A stretch of 64,000 nt of DNA from Escherichia ruysiae (GCF_031323975.1 NZ_JAVIWS010000001.1:3472001-3536000); one strand, 5' to 3'. Positions 8,620 through 23,109 are shown, counted from the stretch's first letter. The notes: a model not told the origin generated them from the letters alone. Translations and numbers: made by a program.

Positions 8620-9900
8620 TCACAACTTCGCAAACACCCGACGCGCAGCATCGATGGTGTTGTTGATATCTTCCATGCTGTGCGCCACAGACATAAAACC
8701 CGCTTCAAACGCTGACGGTGCCAGATATACACCTTCATCCAGCATCATATGGAAGAAACGCTTAAAGCGTTCCACGTCACAAGCCATCACGTCCTGGTAG
8801 CACGTCACGGACTCGGCGTCGGTAAAGAAAATACCGAACATGCCGCCAACATGGTTAACGACCAGCGGAATTCCCGCTTCTTCTGCCGCTTCCAGCAGAC
8901 CTTCTGCCAGACGCGTGGTTAACTCATTCAGCGTTTCGTGAATGCCCGGCTGCGCGACTTCATTCAGACAGGCGAAACCTGCTGCCATCGCAATTGGGTT
9001 ACCGGAAAGCGTACCAGCCTGATAGACCGGGCCGGTCGGAGCCAGTGCATCCATTACATCACGACGACCGCCGAATGCGCCTACTGGCATCCCACCGCCG
9101 ATGATTTTGCCCAGGCAGGTAAGATCCGGCACCACGCCGTAATAATCCTGTGCGCCTGCCAGCGCCACGCGGAAACCGGTCATAACTTCATCGATGATCA
9201 GCAACGCGCCAAACTCGTCACACAGCGCGCGCAGACCCGGCAGGAACTCTGGCAGCGGAGGAACACAGTTCATGTTGCCTGCCACTGGCTCGACGATAAT
9301 GCAGGCAATCTCTTGCGGATACTGTTCAAACGCGGCGCGTACAGACGCCAGATCGTTATAGGTACAGGTTAAGGTATGTTTGGCGAAATCTGCCGGAACG
9401 CCCGGAGAGTTTGGCTGACCTAACGTGAGCGCGCCAGAACCGGCTTTCACCAGCAGGCAGTCAGCGTGGCCGTGGTAACAACCTTCGAATTTAATGATTT
9501 TGTCGCGACCGGTAAAACCACGCGCCAGGCGGATGGCGCTCATCGTTGCTTCGGTGCCAGAGTTCACCATGCGCACCATATCCATCGTCGGCACGAGTTC
9601 GGTCACCAGCTCCGCCATTTTTACTTCCATTTCGGTCGGCGCACCAAAGCTCAGACCACGTTCAGCGGCTTCAATCACTGCATTGCGGATCGCCGGATGA
9701 TTATGACCCAGCACCATCGGCCCCCAGGAACCGACATAATCGATATAGGCTTTGCCATCAACGTCGTACAGATAAGCGCCGTCCGCTTTTTCGATAAACA
9801 GTGGAGTACCGCCCACGCCGGTAAAGGCGCGAACAGGAGAGTTCACACCGCCAGGGATCAGCTCGCGCGCTGCGCTGTATAGGTTTTCAGACTTACTCAT
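8620..9900 (-). CDS. hemL: Glutamate-1-semialdehyde 2,1-aminomutase HemL
   Basis: PLP enzyme that converts glutamate-1-semialdehyde to 5-aminolevulinate, the second step of the C5 route to heme. Its 426 residues equal the K-12 length. The class-III aminotransferase fold is clear: NSGTEA (residues 113-118), the [10 protein letters not shown] stretch (235-244) with the PLP-binding aspartate, and the Schiff-base lysine K265 in [10 protein letters not shown]. It is transcribed alone, convergent with fhuB and divergent from clcA, with 224 bases between the two starts. Confidence 0.98.
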   Translation of the reverse strand: MSKSENLYSAARELIPGGVNSPVRAFTGVGGTPLFIEKADGAYLYDVDGKAYIDYVGSWGPMVLGHNHPAIRNAVIEAAERGLSFGAPTEMEVKMAELVTELVPTMDMVRMVNSGTEATMSAIRLARGFTGRDKIIKFEGCYHGHADCLLVKAGSGALTLGQPNSPGVPADFAKHTLTCTYNDLASVRAAFEQYPQEIACIIVEPVAGNMNCVPPLPEFLPGLRALCDEFGALLIIDEVMTGFRVALAGAQDYYGVVPDLTCLGKIIGGGMPVGAFGGRRDVMDALAPTGPVYQAGTLSGNPIAMAAGFACLNEVAQPGIHETLNELTTRLAEGLLEAAEEAGIPLVVNHVGGMFGIFFTDAESVTCYQDVMACDVERFKRFFHMMLDEGVYLAPSAFEAGFMSVAHSMEDINNTIDAARRVFAKL

Positions 9901-10106
9901 GGAGGGTTCCTGATTCGTAGAAAAAGTGAATGGCTGCTATTCTATGTTATTCATAACAAGTTAAATACTCGTCAAACATCAGGTTGCTTATACTGCTGCA
10001 ACCTGGATTTCTAAGAGTATAAAAGTTTTGGGTATTTGAAACATTACGCTTTGCAAAGGATTTTCATGGAACGAGCGAGTAAAATGCCGTCATCTTATTT
10101 GTATGA

Positions 10107-11546
<1,440 letters not shown>

Positions 11547-11627
11547 ACGAAATACCAGGGTATTAGATAATGGCAGTTATTATTGGGTTAGAATTTGCCC
11601 AATTGCCGATGTCGTTTGGAGCAAAAT

Positions 11628-11972
11628 ATGAGTGATGACGTAGCACTGCCGCTGGAGTTTACCGACGCAGCAGCCAACAAAGTTAAAAGCCTGATCGCTG
11701 ACGAAGATAACCCGAATCTGAAATTACGCGTGTATATCACCGGTGGCGGTTGCAGCGGCTTCCAGTATGGTTTCACCTTTGATGATCAGGTGAACGAAGG
11801 CGATATGACCATCGAAAAACAGGGCGTTGGCCTGGTGGTTGATCCGATGAGCCTGCAATATCTGGTCGGCGGTTCCGTTGATTATACCGAAGGTCTGGAA
11901 GGTTCACGCTTCATCGTAACCAACCCGAATGCGAAAAGCACCTGCGGTTGCGGTTCTTCCTTTAGCATCTAA
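11628..11972 (+). CDS. erpA: Iron-sulfur cluster insertion protein ErpA
   Basis: A-type Fe-S carrier that delivers clusters to apoproteins, including the isoprenoid enzymes IspG and IspH. It has 114 residues. The three cluster-ligand cysteines of the HesB/IscA family are present: C42 in GGGCSG, and C106 and C108 in the C-terminal CGCG. The ATG at 11628 gives the family N-terminus; an upstream in-frame start would add 11 unconserved residues. Confidence 0.97.
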
Positions 11973-11983
11973 TCTGCTGTTAA

Positions 11984-12008
11984 TGTGCCGGATAAACTAT
12001 CCGGCACA
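11984..12008. terminator. Convergent terminator between erpA and yadS
   Basis: TGTGCCGGATA (11984-11994) pairs perfectly with TATCCGGCACA (11998-12008) around a 3-base loop between converging genes. Confidence 0.8.
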
Positions 12009-12018
12009 CCTTCTCTCT

Positions 12019-12642
12019 TCAACGCCCATTCTCATCCAGAGCAAACGTCGGCAATTTCAGATGCCACCGAATAGCCGCCAGCCGTATCAATAGCGTTACA
12101 ACCATTCCCATCATACTGGCTGTTTCCAGCGGTACGGAGAAGGTGTAATGAGCTGTAGCATGGACAATACCGCCGATAATACAGGCCGTCGCGTAGATTT
12201 CTGTGCGTAATATCATCGGAACTTCGCGCGCCAGTACATCGCGGATGATCCCGCCGCCGACGCCGGTGATCACACCCATACAAACCGCGATTAACGGACC
12301 CGCTTCCGCATTAAAGGCTTTGTTGACACCAATGCCAACAAACACTGCCAGACCAACAGCATCCAGCACCGGCAGCATCCATTTGGGTAAGCGCCTTGGC
12401 TGGCGTACCAGAACGATAGTCAGCATACTGGTCACCATCGCGACGACCAGATCGGTGGGATCTTTCACCCAAAATACCGGACCGTGATCCAGCGCCATGT
12501 CGCGAATTGTCCCGCCACCTACTGCGGTAACCACGCCCAGAACCAGGACGCCAAAAGGGTCCATACGCAATTTTCCGGCCAGCAAAACGCCGGAGATGGC
12601 AAATACCGCTGTACCGACTATATCCAGCCAATAGACGAGCAT
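12019..12642 (-). CDS. yadS: TRIC-family inner-membrane channel YadS
   Basis: This 207-residue membrane protein belongs to the UPF0126/TRIC family, whose prokaryotic members form trimeric cation channels. The internal duplication of the family is visible: VTAVGGGTIRD in the first half and ITGVGGGIIRD in the second, each starting a three-helix repeat. About seven hydrophobic segments are seen. The physiological role in E. coli is not established. It lies 36 bases downstream of btuF on the same strand and is probably the last gene of the mtnN-btuF-yadS unit. Confidence 0.93.
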   Translation of the reverse strand: MLVYWLDIVGTAVFAISGVLLAGKLRMDPFGVLVLGVVTAVGGGTIRDMALDHGPVFWVKDPTDLVVAMVTSMLTIVLVRQPRRLPKWMLPVLDAVGLAVFVGIGVNKAFNAEAGPLIAVCMGVITGVGGGIIRDVLAREVPMILRTEIYATACIIGGIVHATAHYTFSVPLETASMMGMVVTLLIRLAAIRWHLKLPTFALDENGR

Positions 12643-12678
12643 TTTTCAATCCCCACTGAGCACCTGAAAGGTCAGGCG

Positions 12679-13479
12679 CTAATCCACTTGTGAAAGCGCA
12701 TTACAGAGTTGTTGTGCAGCGAGGATAATACGTGGGCTTGCGCGTTCAAACCAGTCACTTGTGAGAGGAATAACGGGAATTTTGAGTTGTTCGCCCCAGT
12801 ATTGCTTTATTTTAGGAATTTTATCCGCTCCGCCAGTGATGACAATGGCCTGCGGTGCGCGTGCTAATACTTGTTCACGGCTAACCTGCGGCCAGGGAAC
12901 TCGACTGTCTTTAAAGATGTTTTCTCCGCCGCAAACTTCCAGTATCTGGTTCTGAATCGACTCTTTTCCGCTGGTGAATGGCGGATTAATGCCGAATTGT
13001 AAGAAAACACGTTTTTTCGGTTTATCAGCATATTGCGCTTTCAGTTGCGCATACTGTTCCAGTAAGGTTTGCGCGGCTTTTCCGGCCTTGTCAGGTTGCG
13101 GACTCCAGGGAGCCAGTTGACGTAACGCATCGGCAATTTGTTCAATGCTTGTCGCATCGACCCACATGACTTTTATTCCCAGCGAAGCAAGTTGGTCAAC
13201 CTGCCGCTCGGCGTTCCCTCCGCGCCAGGCAACCACCAAATCGGGTTTCAGCGCCACGATGCGTTCCAGATTCATCCCTTGCCAGGTGGAAACCTGCTCA
13301 ATATTCTGCGCTTCTGGCGGATAGTCGGAATAACTGCTGACCCCTACCGGCGTGATCCCGGCGGCAAAGGCAAGTTCAGTGTTGGCGGGAGAAAGTGTGA
13401 TAACGCGCGGCGCGGCGTTGAGCCACAGCGGTGCGAGAAAAGACAGGGCGACCAGCGCCCTGAACAGTGACTTAGCCAT
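12679..13479 (-). CDS. btuF: Vitamin B12 periplasmic binding protein BtuF
   Basis: Periplasmic carrier that hands cobalamin to the BtuCD importer. From the ATG at 13479 it has 266 residues; a longer open frame adds nine unconserved residues. Residues 1-22 (ending WLNA) form a Sec signal peptide, and the mature protein starts APRVITLSP. The long helix linking two lobes is typical of class III binding proteins. Its start codon lies inside the 3' end of mtnN (8-base overlap), which suggests coupling to that gene. btuC and btuD are not in the window, as in K-12. Confidence 0.96.
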   Translation of the reverse strand: MAKSLFRALVALSFLAPLWLNAAPRVITLSPANTELAFAAGITPVGVSSYSDYPPEAQNIEQVSTWQGMNLERIVALKPDLVVAWRGGNAERQVDQLASLGIKVMWVDATSIEQIADALRQLAPWSPQPDKAGKAAQTLLEQYAQLKAQYADKPKKRVFLQFGINPPFTSGKESIQNQILEVCGGENIFKDSRVPWPQVSREQVLARAPQAIVITGGADKIPKIKQYWGEQLKIPVIPLTSDWFERASPRIILAAQQLCNALSQVD

Positions 13480-14170
13480 GCGCCAGTTTCTGCACCAGTG
13501 ACTCAACCATCAGGCTGGACTGTTTGGCTGCAACGGCCAGAAATTCGTCGAAGCTGAGATGAGACTGTTGATCGGCCACGTCGGAGATGGCGCGTACCAC
13601 CACAAACGGTACATTAAAATTGTGGCAGACATGAGCGATAGCTGTCGCTTCCATCTCTACCGCAATGGCCTGCGGGAAATTGTGGCGGATTTTCGCCAGA
13701 CCAACAGAGCCGTTGATGAACGCGTCGCCGCTGACAATCAGGCCTCGTACAGCGTTAAGATTCAGTTCGGCAATGCAGGACTCGGCGGCAGCGATCAGTT
13801 TATCATCAGCTTTGAAGCCTGCCGGACAGCCAGGTAACTGACCATATTCATAACCAAATGCCGTGACATCCGCGTCGTGATAACGTGCTTCGTCAGAGAC
13901 AACGATATCGCCCACTTTCAGCGTTGGCGCCAGGCCCCCTGCAGAACCGGTGTTAATAATCACATCTGGTTTGCAGTGTTCCAGCAGCAGAGTTGCACCC
14001 AGCGCCGCAGCGACTTTACCGATGCCCGATTTCAGAAGCGCAACCTCGGTTCCGTTCAGTTGACCTGTGTAGATTTCACAGCCACCCAGACGGAGAGTTT
14101 GACGGTTTTCGATTTTGTCACGCAGTAGCGTAACTTCTTCTTCCATTGCACCAATGATGCCGATTTTCAT
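13472..14170 (-). CDS. mtnN: 5'-methylthioadenosine/S-adenosylhomocysteine nucleosidase
   Basis: Hydrolyses the by-products of SAM use (methylthioadenosine, S-adenosylhomocysteine and 5'-deoxyadenosine), freeing adenine and feeding the LuxS/AI-2 route. It has 232 residues, the standard length (also called pfs). Catalytic E12 (GAMEEEV), the MEMEATA substrate motif and the VRAISDVAD motif with the proton-donor aspartate are all present. It is divergent from dgt (83 bases between starts) and overlaps btuF. Confidence 0.98.
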   Translation of the reverse strand: MKIGIIGAMEEEVTLLRDKIENRQTLRLGGCEIYTGQLNGTEVALLKSGIGKVAAALGATLLLEHCKPDVIINTGSAGGLAPTLKVGDIVVSDEARYHDADVTAFGYEYGQLPGCPAGFKADDKLIAAAESCIAELNLNAVRGLIVSGDAFINGSVGLAKIRHNFPQAIAVEMEATAIAHVCHNFNVPFVVVRAISDVADQQSHLSFDEFLAVAAKQSSLMVESLVQKLAHG

Positions 14171-14253
14171 AGATTTACTCGCGATAAGCCTGATTTGAGG
14201 GCATAGTTTATCATGCGCTTAAGAGGAAGCGTATTTCTCACGCGGGAGAGGAC

Positions 14254-15771
14254 ATGGCACAGATTGATTTCCGAAACAAAATAAACTGGCATCGTCGTTA
14301 TCGTTCACCGCAGGGCGTTAAAACCGAACATGAGATCTTGCGGATCTTTGAAAGCGATCGCGGGCGTATTATTAACTCTCCGGCGATTCGTCGTCTGCAA
14401 CAAAAGACCCAGGTTTTTCCACTTGAGCGCAATGCCGCCGTACGCACGCGTCTTACCCATTCAATGGAAGTTCAGCAGGTGGGGCGCTATATCGCCAAAG
14501 AGATTTTAAGTCGTCTGAAAGAACTTAAATTGCTGGAGGAGTACGGCCTGGATGAACTGACCGGGCCGTTTGAAAGCATTGTCGAGATGTCATGCCTGAT
14601 GCACGATATCGGTAATCCACCGTTTGGTCATTTTGGTGAAGCGGCTATAAATGACTGGTTTCGCCAGCGTTTGTACCCAGCGGATGCCGAAAGTCAGCCG
14701 CTGACCGACGATCGCTGTAGCGTGACAGCGTTGCGATTGCGGGAAGGGGAGGAACAACTTAACGAGCTGCGGCGCAAAATTCGTCAGGACTTATGTCATT
14801 TTGAAGGCAATGCACAAGGTATTCGTCTGGTGCATACATTGATGCGGATGAATCTCACCTGGGCGCAGGTTGGCGGTATTTTAAAATATACTCGTCCGGC
14901 GTGGTGGCGTGGTGAAACGCCTGAGACTCACCACTATTTAATGAAAAAACCGGGCTATTATCTTTCTGAAGAAGCCTATATTGCCCGTTTGCGTAAAGAA
15001 CTTAATTTGGCGCTTTACAGTCGTTTTCCATTAACGTGGATTATGGAAGCAGCTGACGATATCTCTTATTGTGTGGCTGATCTTGAAGATGCGGTAGAGA
15101 AAAGAATATTTACCGTTGAGCAGCTTTATCATCATTTGCATGATGCGTGGGGTCAGCATGAGAAAGGTTCTCTGTTTGCACAAGTGGTAGAAAATGCCTG
15201 GGAAAAATCGCGCTCAAATAGTTTAAGCCGCAGTACGGAAGATCAGTTTTTTATGTATTTACGGGTGAACACCCTCAATAAGCTGGTGCCCTATGCGGCA
15301 CAACGATTTATTGATAATTTGCCGACGATTTTTGCCGGAACGTTTAATCATGCCCTGTTAGAAGATGCCAGTGAATGTAGTGAACTTTTAAAATTATATA
15401 AAAATGTCGCCGTAAAACATGTGTTTAGCCATCCAGATGTCGAGCAGCTTGAGTTGCAGGGGTATCGGGTGATTAGCGGGTTATTAGAGATTTATCGTCC
15501 TTTATTAAGCATGTCATTATCAGACTTTACTGAACTGGTAGAAAAAGAGCGAGTAAAACGTTTCCCCATTGAATCACGCTTATTCCACAAGCTCTCAACG
15601 CGCCATCGGCTGGCCTATGTCGAGGCTGTCAGTAAATTACCGTCAGATTCTCCTGAGTTCCCGTTATGGGAATATTATTATCGTTGTCGGCTGTTACAGG
15701 ATTATATCAGCGGCATGACGGACCTTTATGCGTGGGATGAATATCGGCGGCTGATGGCGGTAGAACAATAA
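14254..15771 (+). CDS. dgt: Deoxyguanosinetriphosphate triphosphohydrolase
   Basis: Cuts dGTP to deoxyguanosine and triphosphate, affecting dNTP balance and mutation rate; the enzyme is a hexamer. It has 505 residues as in K-12. The HD-domain metal ligands are visible: H69 in RLTHSMEVQ, and H117-D118 in [16 protein letters not shown] further aspartate lies in the EAADDISYC motif near residue 270. It starts with ATG after GAGAGGAC. Transcription continues toward degP, which has its own promoter. Confidence 0.98.
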   Translation: MAQIDFRNKINWHRRYRSPQGVKTEHEILRIFESDRGRIINSPAIRRLQQKTQVFPLERNAAVRTRLTHSMEVQQVGRYIAKEILSRLKELKLLEEYGLDELTGPFESIVEMSCLMHDIGNPPFGHFGEAAINDWFRQRLYPADAESQPLTDDRCSVTALRLREGEEQLNELRRKIRQDLCHFEGNAQGIRLVHTLMRMNLTWAQVGGILKYTRPAWWRGETPETHHYLMKKPGYYLSEEAYIARLRKELNLALYSRFPLTWIMEAADDISYCVADLEDAVEKRIFTVEQLYHHLHDAWGQHEKGSLFAQVVENAWEKSRSNSLSRSTEDQFFMYLRVNTLNKLVPYAAQRFIDNLPTIFAGTFNHALLEDASECSELLKLYKNVAVKHVFSHPDVEQLELQGYRVISGLLEIYRPLLSMSLSDFTELVEKERVKRFPIESRLFHKLSTRHRLAYVEAVSKLPSDSPEFPLWEYYYRCRLLQDYISGMTDLYAWDEYRRLMAVEQ

Positions 15772-15827
15772 CCAGGCTTTTGTAAAGACGGACAATAAAT
15801 TTTTACTTTTTGCAGAAACTTTAGTTC

Positions 15828-15855
15828 GGAACTTCGCGCTATAAAACGAATCTGA
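15828..15855 (+). promoter_or_regulatory. Sigma-E promoter of degP
   Basis: GGAACTT (15828-15834) and TCTGA (15851-15855) are separated by 16 bases, matching the sigma-E consensus. This is the heat and envelope-stress promoter known for degP. RseP, which releases sigma-E, is encoded at 30965-32317. Confidence 0.9.
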
Positions 15856-15900
15856 AGAACACAGCAATTTTGCGTTATCTGTTAATCGAGACTGAAATAC

Positions 15901-17325
15901 ATGAAAAAAACCACATTAGCACTGAGTGCATTGGCTCTGAGTTTAGGTTTGGCGTTATCTCCGCTCTCTGCGACGGCGGCTGAGACATCTTCAGCAACGA
16001 CAGCACAGCAGATGCCAAGCCTTGCACCGATGCTCGAAAAGGTGATGCCTTCGGTGGTCAGTATTAACGTAGAAGGTAGCACAACCGTCAATACGCCGCG
16101 TATGCCGCGTAATTTCCAGCAGTTCTTCGGCGATGATTCTCCGTTCTGCCAGGACGGTTCTCCGTTCCAGAGCTCTCCGTTCTGCCAGGGGGGCCAGGGC
16201 GGCAATGGCGGCGGCCAGCAACAAAAATTCATGGCGCTGGGTTCCGGCGTTATTATTGATGCCGATAAAGGCTATGTCGTCACCAACAACCACGTTGTTG
16301 ATAATGCGACGGTAATTAAAGTCCAACTGAGCGATGGCCGTAAGTTCGACGCGAAGATGGTTGGCAAAGATCCGCGCTCTGATATCGCGCTGATCCAGAT
16401 CCAGAACCCGAAAAACCTGACTGCAATTAAGATGGCGGATTCCGACGCGCTGCGCGTGGGTGATTACACCGTCGCTATCGGTAACCCGTTTGGTCTGGGC
16501 GAGACGGTAACTTCCGGTATCGTCTCTGCGTTGGGGCGTAGCGGCCTGAATGCCGAAAACTACGAAAACTTCATCCAGACCGATGCGGCAATCAACCGTG
16601 GTAACTCCGGTGGTGCGCTGGTTAACCTGAACGGCGAACTGATTGGTATCAACACCGCAATCCTCGCACCGGACGGCGGCAACATCGGTATCGGTTTTGC
16701 TATCCCTAGCAACATGGTGAAAAACCTGACCTCGCAGATGGTGGAATACGGGCAGGTGAAACGCGGCGAGCTGGGTATTATGGGAACCGAACTGAACTCC
16801 GAACTGGCGAAAGCGATGAAAGTTGACGCCCAGCGCGGTGCATTTGTAAGTCAGGTTCTGCCGAATTCTTCTGCCGCGAAAGCAGGTATTAAAGCGGGTG
16901 ATGTGATCACCTCACTGAACGGTAAGCCAATCAGCAGCTTTGCCGCGCTGCGTGCCCAGGTAGGCACCATGCCGGTGGGCAGCAAACTGACTCTGGGCTT
17001 ACTGCGCGACGGTAAGCAGGTTAACGTGAACCTGGAACTGCAGCAGAGCAGCCAGAATCAGGTTGACTCCAGCTCCATCTTCAACGGCATTGAAGGCGCT
17101 GAGATGAGCAACAAAGGCAAAGATCAGGGCGTCGTCGTGAACAACGTGAAAACGGGCACTCCGGCTGCACAGATTGGCCTGAAAAAAGGTGATGTGATTA
17201 TTGGCGCGAACCAGCAGGCAGTGAAAAACATCGCTGAACTGCGTAAAGTTCTCGACAGCAAACCATCCGTGCTGGCACTGAACATTCAGCGCGGCGACAG
17301 CACCATCTACCTGTTAATGCAGTAA
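15901..17325 (+). CDS. degP: Periplasmic serine endoprotease/chaperone DegP
   Basis: Degrades or holds misfolded envelope proteins; it forms hexamers and larger cages. It has 474 residues. The signal peptide is residues 1-26, ending ATA. The catalytic triad H131, D161 and S236 (in GNSGGA) is intact. The LA loop has the flexible Q/G/S-rich segment at about residues 75-110 with two cysteines. Two PDZ domains follow, at about residues 280-370 and 390-466. It starts with ATG, downstream of a clear sigma-E promoter; a perfect hairpin terminator follows. Confidence 0.98.
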   Translation: MKKTTLALSALALSLGLALSPLSATAAETSSATTAQQMPSLAPMLEKVMPSVVSINVEGSTTVNTPRMPRNFQQFFGDDSPFCQDGSPFQSSPFCQGGQGGNGGGQQQKFMALGSGVIIDADKGYVVTNNHVVDNATVIKVQLSDGRKFDAKMVGKDPRSDIALIQIQNPKNLTAIKMADSDALRVGDYTVAIGNPFGLGETVTSGIVSALGRSGLNAENYENFIQTDAAINRGNSGGALVNLNGELIGINTAILAPDGGNIGIGFAIPSNMVKNLTSQMVEYGQVKRGELGIMGTELNSELAKAMKVDAQRGAFVSQVLPNSSAAKAGIKAGDVITSLNGKPISSFAALRAQVGTMPVGSKLTLGLLRDGKQVNVNLELQQSSQNQVDSSSIFNGIEGAEMSNKGKDQGVVVNNVKTGTPAAQIGLKKGDVIIGANQQAVKNIAELRKVLDSKPSVLALNIQRGDSTIYLLMQ

Positions 17326-17335
17326 TCTTCCTCAA

Positions 17336-17358
17336 CCCCTTCCCGTTCAGGGAAGGGG
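17336..17358 (+). terminator. degP terminator
   Basis: CCCCTTCCC (17336-17344) and GGGAAGGGG (17350-17358) form a 9-bp stem with a 5-base loop. The tail GTCTT is only weakly T-rich. Confidence 0.75.
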
Positions 17359-17478
17359 GTCTTCATGCAATCTGTGAACTTCCCCACAACTCCATATATA
17401 TCTTCGTTCCTTTGGGCATTTGCACAATGCCGTGCGTTCCGTACTTCCTTATGCTAAGCCGTGCACAATGGAGGGCTT

Positions 17479-18636
17479 ATGGCTGGCTGGCATCTTGATA
17501 CCAAAATGGCGCAGGATATCGTGGCGCGCACCATGCGCATTATCGATACCAATATCAATGTAATGGATGCTCGCGGGCGCATTATCGGCAGCGGCGATCG
17601 TGAACGTATTGGTGAATTGCACGAAGGTGCATTGCTGGTACTCTCGCAGGGGCGAGTTGTCGATATCGATGACGCGGTAGCACGTCATCTGCACGGTGTG
17701 CGGCAAGGGATTAATCTACCGTTACGGCTGGAAGGTGAGATTGTCGGCGTAATTGGCCTGACTGGTGAACCAGAGAATCTGCGCAAATATGGCGAACTGG
17801 TCTGCATGACGGCTGAAATGATGCTGGAACAGTCGCGGTTGATGCACCTGTTGGCGCAGGATAGCCGTTTGCGGGAAGAACTGGTGATGAACCTGATTCA
17901 GGCCGAGGAGAATACACCCGCACTCACTGAATGGGCGCAACGGTTAGGGATAGATCTCAATCAACCGCGAGTGGTGGCTATTGTCGAGGTCGACAGCGGT
18001 CAGCTTGGCGTGGACAGCGCAATGGCAGAGTTACAGCAATTGCAAAACGCGCTGATTACGCCGGAGCGTAATAATCTGGTGGCGATTGTCTCGCTGACCG
18101 AAATGGTGGTGTTGAAACCGGCGTTGAATCCGTTTGGGCGCTGGGATGCAGAAGATCATTGTAAGCGAGTTGAGCAGCTCATTACTCGTATGAAAGAGTA
18201 CGGTCAGCTGCGGTTTCGCGTTTCGCTGGGTAATTATTTTACTGGACCTGGCAGTATTGCCCGCTCTTACCGCACGGCGAAAACAACGATGGTAGTCGGT
18301 AAACAGCGAATGCCCGAAAATCGCTGCTATTTTTATCAGGATCTGATGCTACCAGTTTTACTGGATAGTTTGCGCGGCGACTGGCAAGCCAACGAACTGG
18401 CGCGACCGCTGGCGCGATTGAAAGCGATGGACAATAACGGATTGCTGCGGCGAACACTGGCGGCGTGGTTTCGCCACAATGTGCAACCGCTGGCAACGTC
18501 AAAGGCGCTGTTTATCCATCGAAATACGCTGGAGTATCGACTTAATCGTATATCAGAACTGACCGGCCTGGATTTGGGCAATTTTGATGACAGGTTGCTG
18601 CTGTATGTGGCGCTGCAACTGGATGAAGAGCGGTAG
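17479..18636 (+). CDS. cdaR: Sugar diacid utilisation regulator CdaR
   Basis: Transcription activator for glucarate, galactarate and glycerate use (garPLRK, gudPXD, garD); K-12 CdaR also acts on itself. From the ATG at 17479 there are 385 residues, the family length; an upstream in-frame start would add six. An N-terminal sugar-diacid recognition domain covers about residues 1-135. The C-terminal PucR-type helix-turn-helix is near residues 325-375 (TSKALFIHRNTLEYRLNRI). None of its target operons lies in this window. Confidence 0.95.
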   Translation: MAGWHLDTKMAQDIVARTMRIIDTNINVMDARGRIIGSGDRERIGELHEGALLVLSQGRVVDIDDAVARHLHGVRQGINLPLRLEGEIVGVIGLTGEPENLRKYGELVCMTAEMMLEQSRLMHLLAQDSRLREELVMNLIQAEENTPALTEWAQRLGIDLNQPRVVAIVEVDSGQLGVDSAMAELQQLQNALITPERNNLVAIVSLTEMVVLKPALNPFGRWDAEDHCKRVEQLITRMKEYGQLRFRVSLGNYFTGPGSIARSYRTAKTTMVVGKQRMPENRCYFYQDLMLPVLLDSLRGDWQANELARPLARLKAMDNNGLLRRTLAAWFRHNVQPLATSKALFIHRNTLEYRLNRISELTGLDLGNFDDRLLLYVALQLDEER

Positions 18637-18653
18637 GTTCATAACAAAATTAA

Positions 18654-18677
18654 AGCCGGGTGATACTTTACCCGGCT
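18654..18677. terminator. Convergent terminator between cdaR and yaeH
   Basis: AGCCGGGT (18654-18661) pairs with ACCCGGCT (18670-18677) across an 8-base loop, between two converging genes. Confidence 0.7.
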
Positions 18678-18699
18678 CGCAGAATGACATCAGTTACTA

Positions 18700-19086
18700 T
18701 TATTTGCGTGTCAGCTTTTCCAGATCCGCTTCAATCTCACTGATCTTATTGGTTACCACTGACTCCAGGTGACGCAAGTCATCGAGGATCTTACGCTTAA
18801 GATCAACTTCGCTACGGTCACGCTGGCAGATTTGATCAAGCTCATCAATGATATAACGAAGATTTGGGCTGATTTCCTGCACTTCTTTATAACCCTGACC
18901 CACACCATCGGCGACCACCGTTTTGCGCTGACGCGGATATTTAAACTTCACGCTCTTGGCGAAAAACTCACCTTTGTCTTTCTGAAAATAGATTTTCAGA
19001 ATATCGTTGTTGGCTTCCTGCCGGAGGCTGTAACGATCAATTTCTTCAGGATTGGTAATACCCAGACTTTTCAGATTGTCGTACAT
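18700..19086 (-). CDS. yaeH: Conserved hypothetical protein YaeH (UPF0325/DUF3461)
   Basis: This 128-residue protein is charged and soluble, without a signal peptide, and its C-terminal half is largely helical ([16 protein letters not shown] and onward), probably coiled coil. It belongs to the UPF0325 family, conserved in gammaproteobacteria, with no established function. The sequence appears identical to the K-12 protein. It is transcribed alone. The region upstream, where K-12 carries yaeI, is only 310 bases here. Confidence 0.93.
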   Translation of the reverse strand: MYDNLKSLGITNPEEIDRYSLRQEANNDILKIYFQKDKGEFFAKSVKFKYPRQRKTVVADGVGQGYKEVQEISPNLRYIIDELDQICQRDRSEVDLKRKILDDLRHLESVVTNKISEIEADLEKLTRK

Positions 19087-19363
19087 AGCGTTACCTCAAA
19101 ATGAGTCAGTAAATTGTGCTTATCTTAGCATTTGGCCTGGCCCGCCCGGCTCGACTGTGATCGCAGAAAGCCTTTTTCTTCCAGACTTCTATCATGGCGT
19201 AAAATTTAAAAAATTACCTGCTTTATTCTGGCGATATTCCAGAGGATGGATTAGCACATTTATCTTCGTTTTGCGAATTACATGACAGTCCAAAAAAGAT
19301 GAAAAAGTATTTAAAAGAAGGGACAAGAATGAGTAGGGCGAATTAATCTGAGTCAGAAAGCAC
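19087..19363. other. yaeH-dapD intergenic region lacking yaeI
   Basis: In K-12 the phosphodiesterase gene yaeI lies between yaeH and dapD. Here the gap to the dapD terminator is under 300 bases, with no gene that has a credible start. The plus frame from about 19218 to 19346 reads like protein (LLYSGDIPEDGLAHLSSF and onward) but lacks a start with a ribosome site. It may be a remnant. I do not recognise yaeI sequence in it. Confidence 0.6.
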
Positions 19364-19386
19364 ACGGGCAGCATCGTGCTGCCCGT
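19364..19386 (-). terminator. dapD terminator
   Basis: ACGGGCAGCA (19364-19373) pairs perfectly with TGCTGCCCGT (19377-19386) with a 3-base loop, just downstream of the dapD stop on the minus strand. Confidence 0.75.
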
Positions 19387-19396
19387 TTGCATACTT

Positions 19397-20221
19397 TTAG
19401 TCGATGGTACGCAGCAGTTCGTTGATACCGACTTTACCGCGAGTTTTCGCGTCAACTTTCTTAACGATAACGGCACAATAAAGGCTGTATTTGCCATCTT
19501 TCGACGGCAGGTTGCCAGAAACAACCACAGAGCCTGCCGGAACGCGACCGTAGTGGATTTCGCCGGTTTCACGGTCGTAAATACGGGTGCTCTGACCGAT
19601 GTATACGCCCATGGAAATAACGGAACCTTCTTCGACAATCACCCCTTCAACCACTTCAGAGCGCGCGCCGATGAAGCAGTTGTCTTCAATGATGGTCGGG
19701 TTAGCCTGCAGCGGCTCCAGCACGCCGCCAATGCCTACACCGCCAGACAGGTGCACGTTTTTACCAATCTGCGCACAGGAACCGACGGTCGCCCAGGTAT
19801 CAACCATGGTGCCTTCATCAACATATGCGCCGATGTTGACGTAAGACGGCATCAGCACGGTGTTACGGGCAATAAACGCACCCTGACGTACCGCCGCTGG
19901 TGGTACAACACGGAAGCCTTCTTTCTGGAAACGTGCTTCGTCGTAGTTGGCGAATTTCATCGGCACTTTATCGAAGTAGCGGCTTTCTGCCCCTTCGATC
20001 ACCTGATTATCATTAATACGGAAAGAGAGCAGCACCGCTTTTTTCAACCACTGATGCGTCACCCACTGACCGTCAATTTTTTCCGCAACACGCAGCGCGC
20101 CGGAGTCCAGCAGCGAGATCACCTGATTTACCGCTTCGCGGGTAACAGTGTCTGCATTGGCTGGCGTGATTTCGGCACGGCGTTCAAAAGCGGTTTCAAT
20201 AATGTTCTGTAACTGCTGCAT
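19397..20221 (-). CDS. dapD: Tetrahydrodipicolinate N-succinyltransferase
   Basis: Transfers succinate from succinyl-CoA to tetrahydrodipicolinate in the lysine and meso-diaminopimelate pathway, which feeds peptidoglycan. It has 274 residues. A helical N-terminal domain is followed from about residue 105 by hexapeptide repeats (for example [14 protein letters not shown] and [19 protein letters not shown]) that form the left-handed beta helix of the trimeric acyltransferases. It lies downstream of glnD on the same strand, separated by 30 bases, and ends at a strong hairpin. Confidence 0.98.
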   Translation of the reverse strand: MQQLQNIIETAFERRAEITPANADTVTREAVNQVISLLDSGALRVAEKIDGQWVTHQWLKKAVLLSFRINDNQVIEGAESRYFDKVPMKFANYDEARFQKEGFRVVPPAAVRQGAFIARNTVLMPSYVNIGAYVDEGTMVDTWATVGSCAQIGKNVHLSGGVGIGGVLEPLQANPTIIEDNCFIGARSEVVEGVIVEEGSVISMGVYIGQSTRIYDRETGEIHYGRVPAGSVVVSGNLPSKDGKYSLYCAVIVKKVDAKTRGKVGINELLRTID

Positions 20222-20251
20222 TGTTAAACTCTTTTCATATCAGTAAACACA

Positions 20252-22942
<2,691 letters not shown>

Positions 22943-22961
22943 TTAAATTATCGCATTAAAA

Positions 22962-22981
22962 AAGCCGGCATTCGCCGGCTT
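22962..22981 (-). terminator. map terminator
   Basis: AAGCCGGC (22962-22969) and GCCGGCTT (22974-22981) form an 8-bp stem with a 4-base loop. Read on the minus strand it is followed by TTTT and an A/T-rich tail, as for an intrinsic terminator after map. Confidence 0.8.
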
Positions 22982-23009
22982 CAGATTGTTGACAAAGTGC
23001 ACGTGTTCA

Positions 23010-23109
23010 TGCCGGATGCGGCGTGAAGGCCTTATCCGGCCTACAACTCCTTGCAAATTCAATATATTGCAGGAGAAAGTAGGCCTGATAAGCGTAGCGC
23101 ATCAGGCAT
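23010..23109. repeat. Pair of REP elements (BIME) between map and glnD
   Basis: Two inverted REP-type palindromes lie about 35 bases apart: GCCGGATGCGGCG...CCTTATCCGGCCTAC (about 23011-23043) and GTAGGCCTGATAAGCG...GCATCAGGCA (about 23079-23108). Such pairs stabilise upstream mRNA and can bind DNA gyrase, Pol I or IHF. Confidence 0.8.

Noticed and set aside
19299..19346. Possible 15-residue peptide starting at ATG
   Set aside because: There is no ribosome site and no recognisable product; it is treated as a possible remnant only.
19376..20212. 278-residue plus-strand frame
   Set aside because: It is the antisense shadow of dapD; the minus-strand protein has clear hexapeptide repeats.
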